Shown here: piece by piece, positions 26,019 through 35,892 of the stretch
Numbering within the stretch: position 1 is the stretch's first letter
Layout of the letters: each line of letters starts with the position of its first letter
NCBI RefSeq assembly: GCF_022549775.1
Contig: NZ_JAKZGP010000001.1
Coordinates: forward strand, 275,507-339,506
From: Belliella filtrata
GTDB lineage: Bacteria; Bacteroidota; Bacteroidia; Cytophagales; Cyclobacteriaceae
Direction: 5' to 3'
DNA: 64,000 nt
The notes under the pieces: model-generated
Databases searched by the model: none
What the model was told of the DNA's origin: nothing
The model's input: the letters and a program-made list of their open reading frames with translations, nothing else
Made by a program: the position numbers and the translations under genes

Positions 26019-26714
26019 GTGGCTCAATCGAAATTGATTTCAACCCAAATTGACCCAAAGGGTAGTATTATTGCAAGTTTGATAATACTACTTTGGGCTG
26101 CAATGTTGATTTTTTTGTTATCGATAACTATTAACTGGTTCAATCCGCTTACTTACTTTGCCGTATTAATTCAGATGCATTTATATACAGGGCTTTTTAT
26201 CACAGCTCACGATGCCATGCATGGTCTTGTTTCAAAAAATAAAAGCGTTAATCATTCTTTTGGTTGGCTTTCCGCAATACTTTTTTCTTACAATAACTAT
26301 TGGAAATTGTTCCCCAAACATCATGAGCATCACAAGTTTGTAGCTACCGACCATGATCCTGATTTTCATGAATCAGACAGGTTCTTTCCTTGGTACTTTA
26401 GCTTTATCAAGCAATATGTAAGTATTTGGCAAATCATACTTATGGCGATTACTTTCAACGTGCTCAAAATATGGATTCCAACCCCCAATTTGATCTTGTA
26501 TTGGATGCTTCCAGCTGTCCTTGCTACTTTCCAGCTATTCTATTTTGGGACTTTCTTGCCACACATGGGCAAGCCTGAAAATGCACATTTCGCTACTTCC
26601 CAAAGTAAAAATCATATTTGGGCTTTTTTATCATGCTATTTCTTTGGGTATCATTTTGAGCATCACGATTCACCTTCTACTCCTTGGTGGAGACTTTGGC
26701 GAATCAAAACCTAG
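26019..26714 (+). CDS. crtW: beta-carotene 4-ketolase
   Basis: A 231-residue membrane fatty-acid-desaturase-type ketolase that puts a 4-keto group on beta rings. His boxes are HDAMHG (about residue 65), HHEHHKF (about 104) and HFEHHDSPSTPWWRLW (about 212). It is read from a GTG 20 bp after ispH; no ATG fits better. With CrtZ and CruF it points to a ketolated, hydroxylated monocyclic pigment such as flexixanthin. Confidence 0.92.
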   Translation: MAQSKLISTQIDPKGSIIASLIILLWAAMLIFLLSITINWFNPLTYFAVLIQMHLYTGLFITAHDAMHGLVSKNKSVNHSFGWLSAILFSYNNYWKLFPKHHEHHKFVATDHDPDFHESDRFFPWYFSFIKQYVSIWQIILMAITFNVLKIWIPTPNLILYWMLPAVLATFQLFYFGTFLPHMGKPENAHFATSQSKNHIWAFLSCYFFGYHFEHHDSPSTPWWRLWRIKT

Positions 26715-26776
26715 AACGAATTACAAGATTAAAACACATCAATTGCTCTTCTTTCAATAGACACCTACAAATTCTC

Positions 26777-29182
26777 ATGAAGTATATATTTACTGTCATT
26801 TCTTTCTTGGTTTTGAATGCCCTAGCCTATGGTCAAGGAGCTGTAATCCAAGGAAAAGTCACTAATGCTGTCAACAATGAACCCATACCCTTTGCCAATG
26901 TGATCATCACAGGATATGATATCGGAACAGTAACTGATGAGACTGGAAAGTACAGGATTGAGAATCTTGAACCAGGCCTCTACAACGTCAGGGCTAGCTT
27001 TGTTGGATTTAAGTCTAAAACAAATTTTGAAGTTCAAGTTACAAGGGCAAGGCCTGTAGAGTTAGACTTCAGGCTACAAGAGGATGCAGCTGACCTCAAC
27101 GAGGTTGTTATCAGTGCTGAGTTTTCTAGATCTGATGAAACGCCACTTTCTGTAAGACGCCTGAATGCAAATGAAATAGAACGATACCCTGGTGGTAACA
27201 GAGACATCAGCAGGGTGATTCAATCTTTGCCAGGGGTAGCCAGTACGGCGAGTTTTAGAAATGATATCATCATCAGGGGAGGTGCGCCAAATGAGAACAA
27301 GTTTTTTATTGATGAAATAGAAGTGCCTGTCATCAATCATTTTGCAACACAAGGATCATCTGGTGGGCCAGTGGGAATCTTGAATGTGAATCTGATAAAA
27401 AATGTAGAAGTGGTTACCGGAGGTTTTCCTGCCAATCGTATGAATGCCCTGAGTTCCTTTTTTGAGTTTGAGCTAAAGGAGGGTAGAAGGGATAAAATGT
27501 TTACACAGCTTACTGTAGGTGCTAGTGAATTGACACTTTCCAATGAGGGCCCCTTGAGCGAGAAAACAACCTACCTCATATCTGCTAGAAGGTCTTACCT
27601 TCAAGGTCTATTTAGACTAATCGGCCTACCATTTCTTCCAACTTTCAATGATTTCCAATTCAAAACGACCACAAAGTTCAATGATAAGACAGAACTGACT
27701 TTTATCGGTGTGGGTGCTATAGATCAGTTTGCCCTGAATTTTGACGTGCCAAATAATGAAACCGAAGATGAGCGGGAGGAAAGATTGTTTCGTCTAGATA
27801 ACCTGCCGATATCTTCGCAATGGAACTATGCCACTGGTGCAAAGCTTAAGCGATTTAGAGATAATGGATTTTGGACTTTTATTTTGAGTAGAAACATGCT
27901 CAACAATCAAGCTTTTAAGTATCTCAACAATGATGAAAGCATACCCGATAATTTGATTTTTGATTATACCTCTCAAGAAAGTGAGAATAAGTTTAGGGCA
28001 GAAAACAGTATTTTTGGAAAGGGCTATAGTATTAAATATGGAGTGAACTATGAGTATGCTAGGTACTTCATCAGTAATTTTGATAGACTTACTTTATCTC
28101 AGATTGGACAAGAAATTAATGTAAACAACACAGCCTTTTTTCATAGCTATGGAGCTTTTGTATCTGGCACAAAGACTTCAAAAGATGAGAGACTACTTCT
28201 CTCAGGAGGTATAAGAATGGATGGAAGTGACTTTGGCATTGCTGCTCAAAACCCATTGAATCAAATCAGCCCGCGACTATCTATTTCCTATCAGCTAAAT
28301 CCAAATTTGTTTTGGACAGCGAATGCTGGGATCTATTATCAAAAGCCACCATATACAGTCTTAGGTTATAGAGATAATTTGGGCAATTTGGTAAATCAAC
28401 AGAATGATGTAAGGTTTATCAGATCTAGTCAATTGATAATGGGAATAGAGCGTGTCGTACCAGATAAAAATAGAAGATTTACCATAGAAGGATTTTATAA
28501 ATATTATAACAATTACCCCTCTTCTGTTCGAAACGGCATAGCTTTGGCAAATCTTGGGGCTGATTTTGGTGTCATTGGCAATGAGCCAGTAGCTTCTGAT
28601 GCAGAGGGGAGAGCATATGGCATTGAGTTCTTAGCACAGCAAAGGCTATTCAAAAATTTCTACGGTATAGCTGCGGTGACCTTGGTAAGGAGTGAGTTTA
28701 CCAATCCGAATACCGATGGTTTGGTGCCTTCTTCATGGGATAATAGATTCATAGTCACGATGACAGCAGGAAAGAGATTTGATAAAAACTGGGAGATTGG
28801 TGGTCGATGGAGGTATCTTGGAGGAGCCCCATTTACTCCTTTTGATCTCAATGCCTCTACACTTAGAAGTAATTGGGACTTGCGTGGAGGTGGTATTTTG
28901 GATTTCAATAATATCAATGGTTTACGTCTGCAGTCATTTCACCAATTGGATTTGAGAATTGACAAAAAATACTTTTTCGACAAGTGGAACCTCAACTGGT
29001 ACTTTGATGTCCAGAATGCTTACAACTTCAAAGCACAACAACCAGATGATTTGATTCCAAGCAGATTGGAAGATGGTACCATACGAGTGGATCCAAATGA
29101 TCAAAGTCGTTATTTGATCAGGTCAGTTGCCAGCAATGCAGGTACAGTACTTCCTACTATTGGTTTGATTATAGAATTTTAA
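26777..29182 (+). CDS. TonB-dependent receptor
   Basis: An 801-residue outer-membrane receptor. A signal peptide ends near ALAYGQ (residue 19), followed by a carboxypeptidase-regulatory-like domain (about 22-110). The plug domain is at about 125-245, with VIQSLPGVAS and IIRGGAPNENKFFIDEIEVP, and a 22-strand-type barrel ends in GLIIEF with terminal Phe. The ATG at 26777 is chosen by the signal peptide; the frame open from 26684 overlaps crtW. A BamA-like barrel gene follows. The substrate is unknown. Confidence 0.93.
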   Translation: MKYIFTVISFLVLNALAYGQGAVIQGKVTNAVNNEPIPFANVIITGYDIGTVTDETGKYRIENLEPGLYNVRASFVGFKSKTNFEVQVTRARPVELDFRLQEDAADLNEVVISAEFSRSDETPLSVRRLNANEIERYPGGNRDISRVIQSLPGVASTASFRNDIIIRGGAPNENKFFIDEIEVPVINHFATQGSSGGPVGILNVNLIKNVEVVTGGFPANRMNALSSFFEFELKEGRRDKMFTQLTVGASELTLSNEGPLSEKTTYLISARRSYLQGLFRLIGLPFLPTFNDFQFKTTTKFNDKTELTFIGVGAIDQFALNFDVPNNETEDEREERLFRLDNLPISSQWNYATGAKLKRFRDNGFWTFILSRNMLNNQAFKYLNNDESIPDNLIFDYTSQESENKFRAENSIFGKGYSIKYGVNYEYARYFISNFDRLTLSQIGQEINVNNTAFFHSYGAFVSGTKTSKDERLLLSGGIRMDGSDFGIAAQNPLNQISPRLSISYQLNPNLFWTANAGIYYQKPPYTVLGYRDNLGNLVNQQNDVRFIRSSQLIMGIERVVPDKNRRFTIEGFYKYYNNYPSSVRNGIALANLGADFGVIGNEPVASDAEGRAYGIEFLAQQRLFKNFYGIAAVTLVRSEFTNPNTDGLVPSSWDNRFIVTMTAGKRFDKNWEIGGRWRYLGGAPFTPFDLNASTLRSNWDLRGGGILDFNNINGLRLQSFHQLDLRIDKKYFFDKWNLNWYFDVQNAYNFKAQQPDDLIPSRLEDGTIRVDPNDQSRYLIRSVASNAGTVLPTIGLIIEF

Positions 29183-29185
29183 TTC

Positions 29186-29215
29186 TTGAAAGGAAGGATT
29201 GAAACATTACCTTTG
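29186..29215 (+). promoter_or_regulatory. promoter-like element just before the BamA-like gene
   Basis: TTG (29186-29188), 19 bases, TACCTTTG (29208-29215) fits the Bacteroidota consensus. The ATG at 29222 is only 6 bases after the -7 box, so a transcript from it would be nearly leaderless. Confidence 0.4.
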
Positions 29216-29221
29216 TTGCCG

Positions 29222-30364
29222 ATGAAATATACTTTGGTAGCAATATTAATTGTTCTGAGCTTGGCTACTCAAGCTCAAGAATTTTCTGAACAAGATACGA
29301 CCACTCAGCGTCGTGGATTGATAGATCCGCTGTTTGATATTGCAGACGGAGTTGTCGATTTTATTTCAGGCGAAAAGTGGTCTTTTATACCCGCAGTAGT
29401 ATATTCACCGGAGACAAATCTCGGACTGGGAGCAAGAGCTATACGCATATTCAAAGCCCAAGAGGACTTGAAAGGTAATTTGAGACCTTCATCTCTTCCT
29501 ATTACTTTTCTCTACACATTGAACAAGCAAGCGATTTTTACTACCGAGCTTGACCTATGGAGGAACGAAAACCGTGACTATATCAACGCCCGTATTGAGT
29601 TGACGGATTATCCTTTCAAGTTTTATGGCATAGGGAATGAGTTGCTTGCAGAAGATGAAGAGTTTTATGCTACACGGTATGCATATTTTCACCTTAACTA
29701 TGAAAGGCAGTTAGTTCCTGGGCTGTATTTGGGACCTAGGTATGAGTTTAGGGTGGATGATATTTATAGAAAGGAACCAGGGGGTATCCTGGAAACAGGT
29801 CAAGTCGCTGGCTCTGAAGGGCAGCGACTCTCTGGAATCGGGCTTGTGATGAATTTTGATACTAGGGATAATATATTCCAACCCACCCGGGGATGGTTCA
29901 ACAGACTCTCTTGGATGAGTTTCCAAAATGCACTAGGAAGTAACTTCACTTTTGACCAATACTATCTTGACCTTAGAAAATACCTGGAAGTCTATGAAAG
30001 ACATGTGCTTGTCTTACAAAGCTATTGGAGTTTCACCACTGGAGCCCCTCCTTTTCAGCATGTGTCTCTGATCGGTGGAAGCGACTTGATGAGGGGATAT
30101 TTTGAGGGAAGATATAGAGATAGACATGCAGTGGTACATCAGGCAGAGTATAGGCTCCCTGTGTATCGCAACTTAGGTTTGGTACTATTTGGTAGTGCAG
30201 GTCAAGTAGCTAAGCAAGTAGATCATTTTGGATGGAATCGTATGAAGTATGGGGCAGGCCTTGGTGTACGGTATAAGCTCAACAAAGAGGGACTTAATCT
30301 AAGGATAGACATAGCTTATGGTGACCAACGAGCCTTCTATTTTGGGCTCAATGAAGTGCTTTGA
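29222..30364 (+). CDS. BamA/TamA-type (D15) outer-membrane barrel protein
   Basis: A 380-residue protein with a signal peptide (LATQAQ, about residue 18) and a 16-strand barrel of the Omp85 surface-antigen family. The VRGF-like loop signature appears as LMRGYFEGRYRD near residue 290. It has no POTRA repeats, unlike BamA, so it is probably a barrel-only member such as a hydrolase-linked or transport protein. It follows the TonB receptor after 39 bp and converges on the Wzi-like gene, 1 bp apart. Confidence 0.88.
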   Translation: MKYTLVAILIVLSLATQAQEFSEQDTTTQRRGLIDPLFDIADGVVDFISGEKWSFIPAVVYSPETNLGLGARAIRIFKAQEDLKGNLRPSSLPITFLYTLNKQAIFTTELDLWRNENRDYINARIELTDYPFKFYGIGNELLAEDEEFYATRYAYFHLNYERQLVPGLYLGPRYEFRVDDIYRKEPGGILETGQVAGSEGQRLSGIGLVMNFDTRDNIFQPTRGWFNRLSWMSFQNALGSNFTFDQYYLDLRKYLEVYERHVLVLQSYWSFTTGAPPFQHVSLIGGSDLMRGYFEGRYRDRHAVVHQAEYRLPVYRNLGLVLFGSAGQVAKQVDHFGWNRMKYGAGLGVRYKLNKEGLNLRIDIAYGDQRAFYFGLNEVL

Positions 30365-30365
30365 G

Positions 30366-32057
30366 TTATTTGATAATGTAAGATACACCTATTTTTGCCA
30401 TCACATTTTTACGATCATCGCCTGGTACAAAGTAATAGTCAGGGTCATTGACCAAATACCATTTGTAGTTGAATGTATTAATGTATTGTACGCTTCCAGA
30501 GATGAATAAATTCTTGACTCTCCAGTCAGCAAATAATCCTGGCACCAAGTCCATGTACTTATTTCTCCAGTCTTTGGAGCCCTCCATTCTGAAGTAGTAA
30601 AAGTCATTGTTATAGACTATTCTTTCAAATTGAAATCCAATTCTATTGTATTTTTTCACCCAAGCCACTTCTAACCAGTTCACATTTGCGGCAGGACCAT
30701 AGCCCATGCCGAGAACTTGACCTTGATGGGTATAGCCATGTCTGATATGATCATGAATGTACCATGTATCCATGTTTTGGATACTTTCTCGGATCGTTTG
30801 ACCAGTTTGAGTCATCTCAGCGCTAAGCTGAATGTATTGATCTTCTTTCTTCAAGCTGAAAAGATTGCTAAAACCAAAGGTAAAGGCACGATTTCTTTCT
30901 GGAGTTACGATAAACTCTTTGAGCCTTCTAGAGTTTCCGTTTGTACCATATTCACCGTAGAATTCAAAATGTCCCTCAGCGCTCATCCATCGGAAAAAAC
31001 CAGAACTAAACTGTTGTCTTTGATCTCTTTGCGGGTTTTCAATACTGCTCATTCTCTTCTCACCATTGAAAATCGGCAATAGGTCTTTGAATTGATTCAT
31101 ATCAGCTCTATACATATGGCTGGTAGATGCATAGCCAAGAGATAGACCTGGTATCCATTTTGGCTGATATGTTAAGATCAATCCTGATAAGTATCGGTCA
31201 CCGTTTTCTCTTTTGGGAATGAACACATTATTGTTCTGAAAAATATAATCCTGATGAGGAAGGTCATAGTTGGTACTATTTAAATGTCCTGCAATAAACT
31301 GCCCTTCAAAAAAACCGAAAGAAGTTTCTATAGGCTTTCTCGTGTTGGCTGTAAAATGTAAAAAACCTGGAGCATTGTTACTAAGGAGTAGTGATGATCT
31401 TTTGGCAGGTCCCCACCACAAGTTTTCTGTTGAAAGACCAAATGAATAATCTCCAGGATTTATCCTAATGCTAGATTGGCCAGGGAGAAAATTGAAATAT
31501 CTTCCTGTTCCAAATCTTTCTGGCATATCGATCCTATTTAGGTATTCGTAATAGTATAGAATGGTAGACTGATGTTCTATTGGAAAGCCGACAAAGTTTT
31601 TGTTTTGTGCGACAAGGACTTCGGGTTGAAATTGTAAGCTTAGCATGCCGTATTTCACAAATACTCCGGCACTCAACAATGTCTGTAGTCCATTATTAGG
31701 AATCATCGCACCATTATTGATCCCAAATGTCAAATCAGAATTGTACTGATTGATCATGGTAAATGGCATCAGCATAAAAGTACCCCGATCTCTTTTTCCG
31801 AATTTCATGTTGAACTCAGAGACATCCATATCTTGGAGGTCATTGTCAAGGTCTAAACCTGTATATGTATCAAAAGCTTGAACAGGGTAAAGTGGTCTTA
31901 TACTGAATGAGCTGTTACTATTAACTTCTCCGAGCAGTTGCTTTCTTCTCAAATAATCTTCCATTCCCAAGGTATTAAATGGAAGCGTTTGAGCAGTAAT
32001 TTCAAATGCAAAAAAAACGAGTACTAAGAAAATTTTTAAAGATATTAAATTCTTCAT
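30366..32057 (-). CDS. capsule assembly Wzi-family protein
   Basis: A 563-residue outer-membrane protein of the Wzi capsule-anchoring family, with a signal peptide (EITAQ, about residue 23) and a barrel of alternating aromatic strands. The ATG at 32057 is chosen; GTG at 32063 is an alternative. It lies 13 bp after the lipoprotein at 32071 on the same strand. In Bacteroidota these proteins often accompany polysaccharide genes, and wecB lies upstream across a divergent region. Confidence 0.85.
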   Translation of the reverse strand: MKNLISLKIFLVLVFFAFEITAQTLPFNTLGMEDYLRRKQLLGEVNSNSSFSIRPLYPVQAFDTYTGLDLDNDLQDMDVSEFNMKFGKRDRGTFMLMPFTMINQYNSDLTFGINNGAMIPNNGLQTLLSAGVFVKYGMLSLQFQPEVLVAQNKNFVGFPIEHQSTILYYYEYLNRIDMPERFGTGRYFNFLPGQSSIRINPGDYSFGLSTENLWWGPAKRSSLLLSNNAPGFLHFTANTRKPIETSFGFFEGQFIAGHLNSTNYDLPHQDYIFQNNNVFIPKRENGDRYLSGLILTYQPKWIPGLSLGYASTSHMYRADMNQFKDLLPIFNGEKRMSSIENPQRDQRQQFSSGFFRWMSAEGHFEFYGEYGTNGNSRRLKEFIVTPERNRAFTFGFSNLFSLKKEDQYIQLSAEMTQTGQTIRESIQNMDTWYIHDHIRHGYTHQGQVLGMGYGPAANVNWLEVAWVKKYNRIGFQFERIVYNNDFYYFRMEGSKDWRNKYMDLVPGLFADWRVKNLFISGSVQYINTFNYKWYLVNDPDYYFVPGDDRKNVMAKIGVSYIIK

Positions 32058-32070
32058 GTTCACATTTGAG

Positions 32071-32733
32071 TTATCGTATGTCTAGGACGCTTACTTCGAT
32101 TTTGGCAATTGACCAGCTTTCATCACAAAGTGGTTCGAATGCATTGGTTTGTTTTAATTCATCCCCCATAGTGATTTTGAGTTCATTTTTGGAATGTGGA
32201 TAAGTTTTGGTGATGGTATACCTTGTTGTGCCGTTTGGATTTCCAGCAAGTGCACACAGTCCAGGGATATTTGTTTGAGTGGCTCCTTGCTTAGGAAAAT
32301 TTTGTTTGGGAAATTCATCTGGATAGGACTGTCTAAGGCAATAAGTAGACTCACACACGGTATTGGAAAAAGTAGTTCTATAGACTTCCTGATCATCTAA
32401 TTTATAATACCAAAAATCAGGACCAGAGACACCATCTTCGACATTTCCGTCCCATGAATCATGAGCCAGCACTTCAATGGTTACTTTGACAGCATTGTGT
32501 GAAGGCAAATCTGGGATTTTTACCCATACTTCTTCATTGTTATAAAAGCCCATTATGGTATCATTTTGAAAAATAAAAAGCCTTGAGTTGTTGAAATTCC
32601 TCAGGTCTAACTGACCAAAGTTATTAGAATATACCATTTGCTCACTTCTCAACCTGTCTTCACATGAACTTATCATACAAATGAAAAAAAGGCCTATTAA
32701 GGAAAAAGATAGTTTTTTTAAAATTGGGGACAT
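32071..32733 (-). CDS. hypothetical lipoprotein upstream of Wzi-like gene
   Basis: A 220-residue predicted lipoprotein with lipobox MISSC (lipid Cys24). The mature part is rich in beta strands and has several cysteines (SNTVCESTYC, PGLCALAG, FEPLCDE) that could form disulfides. It contains an acidic, possibly Ca-binding stretch HDSWDGNVEDG. The family is not recognised. It is the first gene of a two-gene operon with the Wzi-family gene, so an envelope or capsule role is likely. Confidence 0.75.
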   Translation of the reverse strand: MSPILKKLSFSLIGLFFICMISSCEDRLRSEQMVYSNNFGQLDLRNFNNSRLFIFQNDTIMGFYNNEEVWVKIPDLPSHNAVKVTIEVLAHDSWDGNVEDGVSGPDFWYYKLDDQEVYRTTFSNTVCESTYCLRQSYPDEFPKQNFPKQGATQTNIPGLCALAGNPNGTTRYTITKTYPHSKNELKITMGDELKQTNAFEPLCDESWSIAKIEVSVLDIR

Positions 32734-32906
32734 CGATCTCTATTAGTTTAAGCTAACTGAATTTTAAAATGTTCTCTTTGGGAAGTCTGAATACAAATAA
32801 ACGAAATAAAACTGCAAATCGTCTTATTTTCCTTTAGATAAGGCTTGAAATTACATTGCAAGCCTATTAATTATGTCTAATTTAGCCCTTCAAACCTTGA
32901 TAAATT

Positions 32907-34001
32907 ATGGCTTTAATCACTTTGGTAGCTGGGGCAAGACCTAATTTTATGAAAATTGCTCCTATCATTCATCAGCTTTTGGCTAGCATGGATTCGCTTC
33001 CTAACTTGAAGTATCGTTTGGTACATACAGGTCAGCACTATGATCAAAAGATGTCTGGTGATTTTTTTGAACAACTTCATATCCCCTCGCCTCATGTCAA
33101 TCTTGGTGCTGGAGGAGGCTCGCAAGCAGAACAGACAGCTGCGGTTATGTTGGCATTCGAGAAGGAACTTATTGCAAATCGACCAGCTCTTGTTATTGTA
33201 GTAGGGGATGTCACATCTACCTTGGCATGTACCATAACAGCTAAAAAGCTACTCATCGATGTCGCACATGTGGAAGGTGGTATCAGGTCTGGCGACATGA
33301 CCATGCCAGAGGAGATCAATCGTATCGTGACCGATAGTATCACTGATCATTTTTTTACAACTTCCAAGTTAGCCAATGACAACTTAATTTCAAGCGGAGT
33401 ACCACAAGAGAAAATTCATTTAGTGGGAAATACGATGATAGATACTTTGATTGCCAATCAGCCCAGATTTTCTAGGCCGGAGGGAGAGGTGTTTGACCGA
33501 TTAGAAAAGAGAAAATACTTCGTGTTGACAATGCACAGGCCAGCAAATGTAGATCAGCAAGAAAAGCTGAAGGCAATGATTGATGCTATCATGATGGTTA
33601 CAGCCAGTATGCCTGTAATATTTCCTGTCCACCCAAGAACAGCTACCAATATGAGAGAATTAGGGATTTCTTACCCAAGCTTACATATGGTAGATCCATT
33701 GGGTTACTTAGAGTTTAACTATTTGGTGGAAAATGCCTTTGCCGTTATAACTGATTCTGGAGGAATTACTGAAGAGGCTTCGGTTATGAATGTACCTTGT
33801 TTAACTTTGAGAGACAATACCGAAAGACCTGAAACAATCACCCTAGGTACAAATGAACTCGTAGGTACCAATCCTGATAATCTGAAACCATTCTTGCAGA
33901 AGTTGATGAAAGGAGAATGGAAATCTTATCAAGGTATACCGCTTTGGGATGGCAATGCTGCTCGTAGAATTGTGGACAAAGTGATAGAATTGTATATATG
34001 A
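32907..34001 (+). CDS. wecB: UDP-N-acetylglucosamine 2-epimerase (non-hydrolysing)
   Basis: A 364-residue epimerase that converts UDP-GlcNAc to UDP-ManNAc for surface glycans. N-terminal VAGARPNFMKIAPI (residues 7-20), HTGQHYD near 40, HVEGGIRSGD near 120 and TDSGGITEEASVM near 276 are all family motifs. It stands alone; a dehydrogenase (wecC) is not seen. The Wzi-like operon is divergent. Confidence 0.95.
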   Translation: MALITLVAGARPNFMKIAPIIHQLLASMDSLPNLKYRLVHTGQHYDQKMSGDFFEQLHIPSPHVNLGAGGGSQAEQTAAVMLAFEKELIANRPALVIVVGDVTSTLACTITAKKLLIDVAHVEGGIRSGDMTMPEEINRIVTDSITDHFFTTSKLANDNLISSGVPQEKIHLVGNTMIDTLIANQPRFSRPEGEVFDRLEKRKYFVLTMHRPANVDQQEKLKAMIDAIMMVTASMPVIFPVHPRTATNMRELGISYPSLHMVDPLGYLEFNYLVENAFAVITDSGGITEEASVMNVPCLTLRDNTERPETITLGTNELVGTNPDNLKPFLQKLMKGEWKSYQGIPLWDGNAARRIVDKVIELYI

Positions 34002-34074
34002 TTCAGAGGTATTGTTAGCCCTGCATTCTAAACATGAAGAAATCATCATCAAGTTGACTTAATGGTTTCATGCT

Positions 34075-34536
34075 TCAGTCTAAGGCTAGTGCTTTCAAAG
34101 CTGCTTCAGCAATGATCCCATCTTGTGCCGAAGTCACACCAGAGATACCTATGGCTCCTATGATTTGCCCATCCTTAAATATTGGCAAACCACCCTCTAC
34201 GGCTGTTATAGGCATAGTATTTAAATGTACAGCACCGCCTTTGATCATGTCTTCAAATACTTTTGTAGACCTTTTGAACTCAAAGGCAGTTTTGGCTTTG
34301 AGTTGCGCTACCTCAATACTACCTATCTGAGTGCCGTCCATTTTTTTGAGTAAAACAAGATTACCTCCTTGATCCAAAATGGTGATGACGACATTCCAGT
34401 TTTCAGATGTGGCCTTCTCTTGAGCTGCATTTGCGATTTTGTTAGCAAGGTCAAGATTAAGGACTGGCTGAGTTTGAGCATTTGCAATATATGCAGTCAG
34501 TATGATTGTTAGTAAAGTGCTAAGAAGACGTTTCAT
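34075..34536 (-). CDS. exported HbpS/GlcG-like haem-binding protein
   Basis: A 153-residue protein with a signal peptide (YIANAQ, about residue 21) and a GlcG/HbpS domain. Residues 25-150 carry the typical GGNLVLLKKMDGTQIGSIEVAQLKAKTA and the C-terminal GAIGISGVTSAQDGIIAEAALKAL. HbpS proteins bind haem or degradation products outside the cell. It is monocistronic. Confidence 0.9.
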   Translation of the reverse strand: MKRLLSTLLTIILTAYIANAQTQPVLNLDLANKIANAAQEKATSENWNVVITILDQGGNLVLLKKMDGTQIGSIEVAQLKAKTAFEFKRSTKVFEDMIKGGAVHLNTMPITAVEGGLPIFKDGQIIGAIGISGVTSAQDGIIAEAALKALALD

Positions 34537-34708
34537 TATTTTTGCTTTTATGTTCTATTTGCTAAAATCCGAATTTTCTACCCAAGCTCCCAGTTTTTTT
34601 GCTTCTAATTCTAATCGGTCGATTTGATATGAATCATTTGCACTGCTTTTATCCTCGTAATTTTTTTACCAACTAATTGATTGGTATATTGTGCCAAACT
34701 TTAAGCTA

Positions 34709-35875
34709 ATGAGAAATCTACTTTACTTGCTCTTTCTGATATTCACTTACATAGCATGTAACCCAAAGAGTAAAAATTCTGATCTGGACAAAGAGTTTAC
34801 ATTTGAAGCAGTAGACTCACTGGTGATAGACATGATGGACCCAGTCAAAATCATAGATTATCATCCTCAGAAAGAGATTTATTTAGCGGTGAAGTTTCCG
34901 AGTATGGAAGGGCATTATTATATTTTGGACAAGAATGGAAGTGTTTTAGCCGAAAATGAGCTTTCTGAAGGTCCAGATGCTTTTGGTTTGGTATTGGTTC
35001 GTGGAGGGTTTGTAGGAGATGAAATCTTGTTGGTCAGTGAGGGGCAGACTTTTGTATATGACCTTAATCTAAAACAATTGAGAAAGTATCCTTTTGAGCA
35101 AGGTGTAAGAATTAGAATGGTACATTATAACAGAGATAATCTGAGTACCTTTCAATCATCAGATGGAACTGTTAAGGCACTTGTAAATCTGAACGACGCC
35201 TATTTACAACCATATCCAGAGGATTATTATGACACCTTGAATCTTGTCCACCTAATGGATATTCAGTCTGGAAGCATTACGAAAGGTGGCTCATATACTG
35301 AAAACAGTATGTTCAGATCAGGAAGATTTTTCCCTTTCATGGACAAACCCGTTTATTTTTCTGATCCTGAATCAAAGTATATCTCTATGATTGCTTTTGG
35401 AGACTCTATTTTATATCAAATAGATCCCAATGAAGACTTCAAAACCGTAGACAAAATCTTCATGGATAGGATAGGAAGTGACAAAATCATCGATTTACCC
35501 ATGAGTGATGCTTCCTATGCTACAGTACGTGAGCATCGAGGTGAGAATATCAAGATGGGTGGAATGTTTGACGGGATAGTAGGACAAGGAGATGAATTCC
35601 TTGTAGCATACAAAACAGGGATCAATCCAAACTTGAAATATGAGGGTGAAGATGAAGCATTGAGACGTTTGGAAGATGAGTCCAAGAAGAGATATTATTA
35701 CTATATCAAAGATGGAAAGAGAGTGGGTAAACCCATACTCTGGGAGGAGCCAGGAAGTCTATTGATCAACGTGGGCAACAATCGATACCTCCAATACGGA
35801 GATCAAGGAGATCTTCACGACTTTGAGAAAGATTATCAATGCTATTATATTTTTGAGTTAAGGGAAAAGCAATAA
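34709..35875 (+). CDS. beta-propeller lipoprotein (DUF4221/BF3164-like)
   Basis: A 388-residue predicted lipoprotein with lipobox YIAC (Cys16). Repeating strand motifs suggest a six-bladed propeller, as in the DUF4221 and BF3164 families of Bacteroidota. No catalytic motif is seen. The ATG at 34709 gives the signal peptide; GTG at 34691 is an alternative. A palindrome TACCAA-N8-TTGGTA lies just upstream (34667-34686). Confidence 0.75.
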   Translation: MRNLLYLLFLIFTYIACNPKSKNSDLDKEFTFEAVDSLVIDMMDPVKIIDYHPQKEIYLAVKFPSMEGHYYILDKNGSVLAENELSEGPDAFGLVLVRGGFVGDEILLVSEGQTFVYDLNLKQLRKYPFEQGVRIRMVHYNRDNLSTFQSSDGTVKALVNLNDAYLQPYPEDYYDTLNLVHLMDIQSGSITKGGSYTENSMFRSGRFFPFMDKPVYFSDPESKYISMIAFGDSILYQIDPNEDFKTVDKIFMDRIGSDKIIDLPMSDASYATVREHRGENIKMGGMFDGIVGQGDEFLVAYKTGINPNLKYEGEDEALRRLEDESKKRYYYYIKDGKRVGKPILWEEPGSLLINVGNNRYLQYGDQGDLHDFEKDYQCYYIFELREKQ

Positions 35876-35892
35876 GTTACCTTATTGATATT

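Noticed and set aside
19948..26714. Carotenoid region as a horizontally acquired island
   Set aside because: No mobile genes, tRNA or direct repeats flank it, and base composition looks like the neighbours.
35870..35887. Inverted repeat CAATAAG-TTAC-CTTATTG as a terminator
   Set aside because: The stem is AT-only apart from two pairs and no T-run follows; too weak to call.
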